DNA from: Zychaea mexicana
Lineage: Eukaryota; Mucoromycota; Mucoromycetes; Mucorales; Lichtheimiaceae
Assembly: GCF_025766255.1 (NCBI RefSeq)
Contig: NW_026516678.1
Span: 62,001 to 126,000 of the forward strand
Direction: 5' to 3'
DNA length: 64,000 bases
A model generated the notes under the pieces. The model did not search any database. It had not been told where the DNA came from and worked only from the letters and a program-made list of their open reading frames with translations. Of this stretch, positions 62,281 to 64,000 are shown piece after piece (the first letter of the stretch is position 1; each line of letters opens with the position of its first letter). The position numbers and the translations under genes were made by a program.

Positions 62281-63084
62281 ATGGTTGCAACTGCATTGTT
62301 CGCTTTGGCTGTACTTGCCATTCAAGGCTCGCACGCTCACTCGAGCTTCACCACTGAGCAGGCATTGGTATGTTTGTTTCGAATCATATAGGACTCATTC
62401 CCTTTACTTTCATATAGATGATTCAGTATGTAACAGATCGAGTTTTTTTTCGTAATGATTAATCTTTCTATTTGATAGCCCGGTTCGTCTATGAACACAT
62501 CTTTGGCCGTCAACCATGGCTGTGATGGTTCTCCCACCACTTCATTTTCAGTTACTGTACCTGAAGAAATTACTTCGATCGAGCCTGCTGAAATCACAAA
62601 CTGGGTAAAAACGGCTTTTGTGCAAACTTGTTAAGAAGGGTTCACTTGATATATATCACAGAGTTGTACTAACTTTGATTTCATTTTGACATAAAAGACT
62701 TTGGAAATCGAGTATCGTGATGCGTCGTCTTCTGGTGAGGGTAACAGCAGCAACCAAGCTATCAGCAGTTTCCGCTGGTCTGGAAACCTCGATCCCGAAG
62801 CTACACAGGAGTTTGGCATGGTCATCGATATTCCCAACATTGATGTAAGCCAGGGCAACGTCACTTTGTTGTTCCCCACTGTGCAAGCATGGTAAGGACG
62901 GACATTATTTCTTTTATTTGCTTCTTTCAGTGTCTGTTGATGTAGTAGTAGCAGGCACAGTAGCTAATGAGACGAAAACAAAATTATGGTAAATAGCGCA
63001 AATGGATCAATCGAAATGCTCGGTGAAGAGGCCCCACATATCATTGTCACTAGCGAAATCACGGAAGATCATGACCATGACCAT

Positions 63085-63120
<36 letters not shown>

Positions 63121-63222
63121 AGTGAGGATCAAGAAAGCGGTGCTCAGAAACTTGGTGAATCCTTCGCTGCTATGATGGCTGTCTCTGTGTTGGGTGCCGG
63201 ATACCAGTTCTTCAGCAACTGA
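62281..63222 (+). CDS. secreted YcnI/DUF1775-type copper-binding protein with a (Asp-His)9 tail
   Basis: Exons 62281-62367, 62479-62604, 62698-62891 and 62997-63222 join in phase (0, 0, 2) to give 210 residues. Residues 1-19 are a signal peptide ending in SHA; cleavage there would leave His20 as the new N-terminus (HSSFTTEQALPG). In YcnI proteins this N-terminal His binds copper. The next block, LAVNHGCDGSPTTSFSVTVPEEI, is the family hallmark, followed by EITNW and WSGNLDPEATQEFGMVI, then TLLFPTVQAC. The last exon adds nine Asp-His pairs (residues 160-177), a probable metal-binding tail. A hydrophobic C-terminus (SFAAMMAVSVLGAGYQFF) may be a GPI-type or membrane anchor. Bacterial relatives handle copper at the cell surface. 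The third intron end (AAATAG) was chosen because every nearer acceptor gives a stop. Confidence 0.85.
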
Positions 63223-64000
63223 GTACATCAATCACTACAAACATGATTAGAGAATCGTGGTGCTCTATAACACTTTTTAAAATATACAAGTATATTTATG
63301 TAATACATATGCCATATAAAATGAACCGTATATCTTCCTTTAGCAACTATATACCTCAGGACTTTATAAAACAGTATAAAGCTATACAGGGACAATCCTT
63401 TAAATGGACCAAGTTTAGAAAAAAATATCCGATTGCTCATGCACTAAACCACATTCCAGCCGTTACAGCATGGAGCTGAAGCGGGGGAACAAAACGCAGA
63501 AAGACATCTTCTTCCCTATTCCATTTTAAAAGATATACCAACTTCCACGCATAGATTTTTAAATTGAGAGAGAAGTTGTATTTGCGTATATATTATATAT
63601 ATTACCAGACGCTTAAACGTATTTCGATGGCTAACATTGCCCCTTACATACCTAAGGTCAGCGATTCCTTAAGTCTGTTTAAGCGAAAAAAAAAGAATCT
63701 AAAATGCATTAACAAGTGCGCTAATTTAGTACATTCGGCTCCTCCATTCGGCAGAAGAAAATGTGCAGATTCCGTATAGACAGACACAATTTGGTGTCGT
63801 ACTTATGGTTGACATTGCTGGTAAGTTTTCTCTTGGACTTTTTCTGGTTACCCACAGCTCAATAATTTTCCCCGCAATTTTGTAGGATTTAGTACTGTAC
63901 GTGTTCTAGTTCGTATAAAAGAATGTATGAATATAGACACCGAAAAACGTGAAATATTGTAGTTGATGACGCTTGCAACAGAAAAAGGGGAATCAGGTGC
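63223..64000. other. 3' flank, no gene seen
   Basis: Frames at 63243-63479 and 63564-63779 are short and Lys/Ile/Tyr-rich, as AT-rich sequence gives. Nothing further is supported to the window end. Confidence 0.4.

Noticed and set aside
1..64000. tRNA and rRNA genes
   Set aside because: A visual scan for T-arm (GGTTCGAATC-type) blocks and rRNA-like sequence found none with a matching acceptor stem; a covariance-model scan would be decisive.

Overview
The window looks like nuclear DNA of a filamentous fungus, most probably Mucoromycota (Mucorales). The genes are densely split by short introns (about 50-150 bp, GT..AG). The core genes are eukaryotic and fungal (Spt5, class V myosin with a DIL tail, App1-like phosphatase). 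Low-complexity Gln/Ser-rich proteins are common. Mobile debris of types I associate with these fungi is scattered between genes: an IS630/Tc1-like transposase, a LINE fragment and a Fanzor. The placement is an inference from gene style, not from a database search.

Layout. 1-4.9 kb: an AT-rich end, an unassigned minus-strand gene candidate (1473-2482) and a frameshifted IS630/Tc1-like transposase (3386-4667). 4.9-7.4 kb: a Gln-rich, acidic three-exon gene. 9.3-13.3 kb: SPT5 on the minus strand, nine exons. It is divergent from a coiled-coil gene at 13.9-15.3 kb that looks like a kinesin-14 whose motor domain has been lost. 15.3-19.5 kb: no gene recognised. 19.6-21.8 kb: App1-like phosphatidate phosphatase. 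24.9-28.5 kb: a small hydrophobic protein, a T5orf172/DUF1766 (GIY-YIG-like) protein and a two-helix membrane protein. 30.5-32.5 kb: a large intronless single-pass membrane protein. 33.4-34.6 kb: a broken Argonaute PIWI remnant abutting the 3' end of a LINE. 38.0-44.1 kb: class V myosin, sixteen exons. 44.5-47.1 kb: a Cys-rich small membrane protein and two poorly resolved minus-strand loci. 47.6-49.5 kb: a spliced Fanzor (eukaryotic TnpB-like RuvC nuclease) with an apparently rearranged active site. 50.4-52.9 kb: a shortened Zn-cluster regulator and a conserved fungal protein of unknown role. 53.1-53.5 kb: a 454-bp non-autonomous DNA transposon with 35-bp inverted ends. 56.7-57.4 kb: a small spliced gene that no long ORF reveals. 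62.3-63.2 kb: a secreted YcnI/DUF1775 copper-binding-type protein with a (Asp-His)9 tail.

The genes do not form a pathway. Housekeeping transcription (Spt5) and transport (myosin V) genes sit among lineage-specific genes and decayed copies. All spliced models given with exon coordinates were checked by hand for GT/AG borders and matching codon phase. No transcript evidence was available. Intervals between genes that are not listed separately are short.
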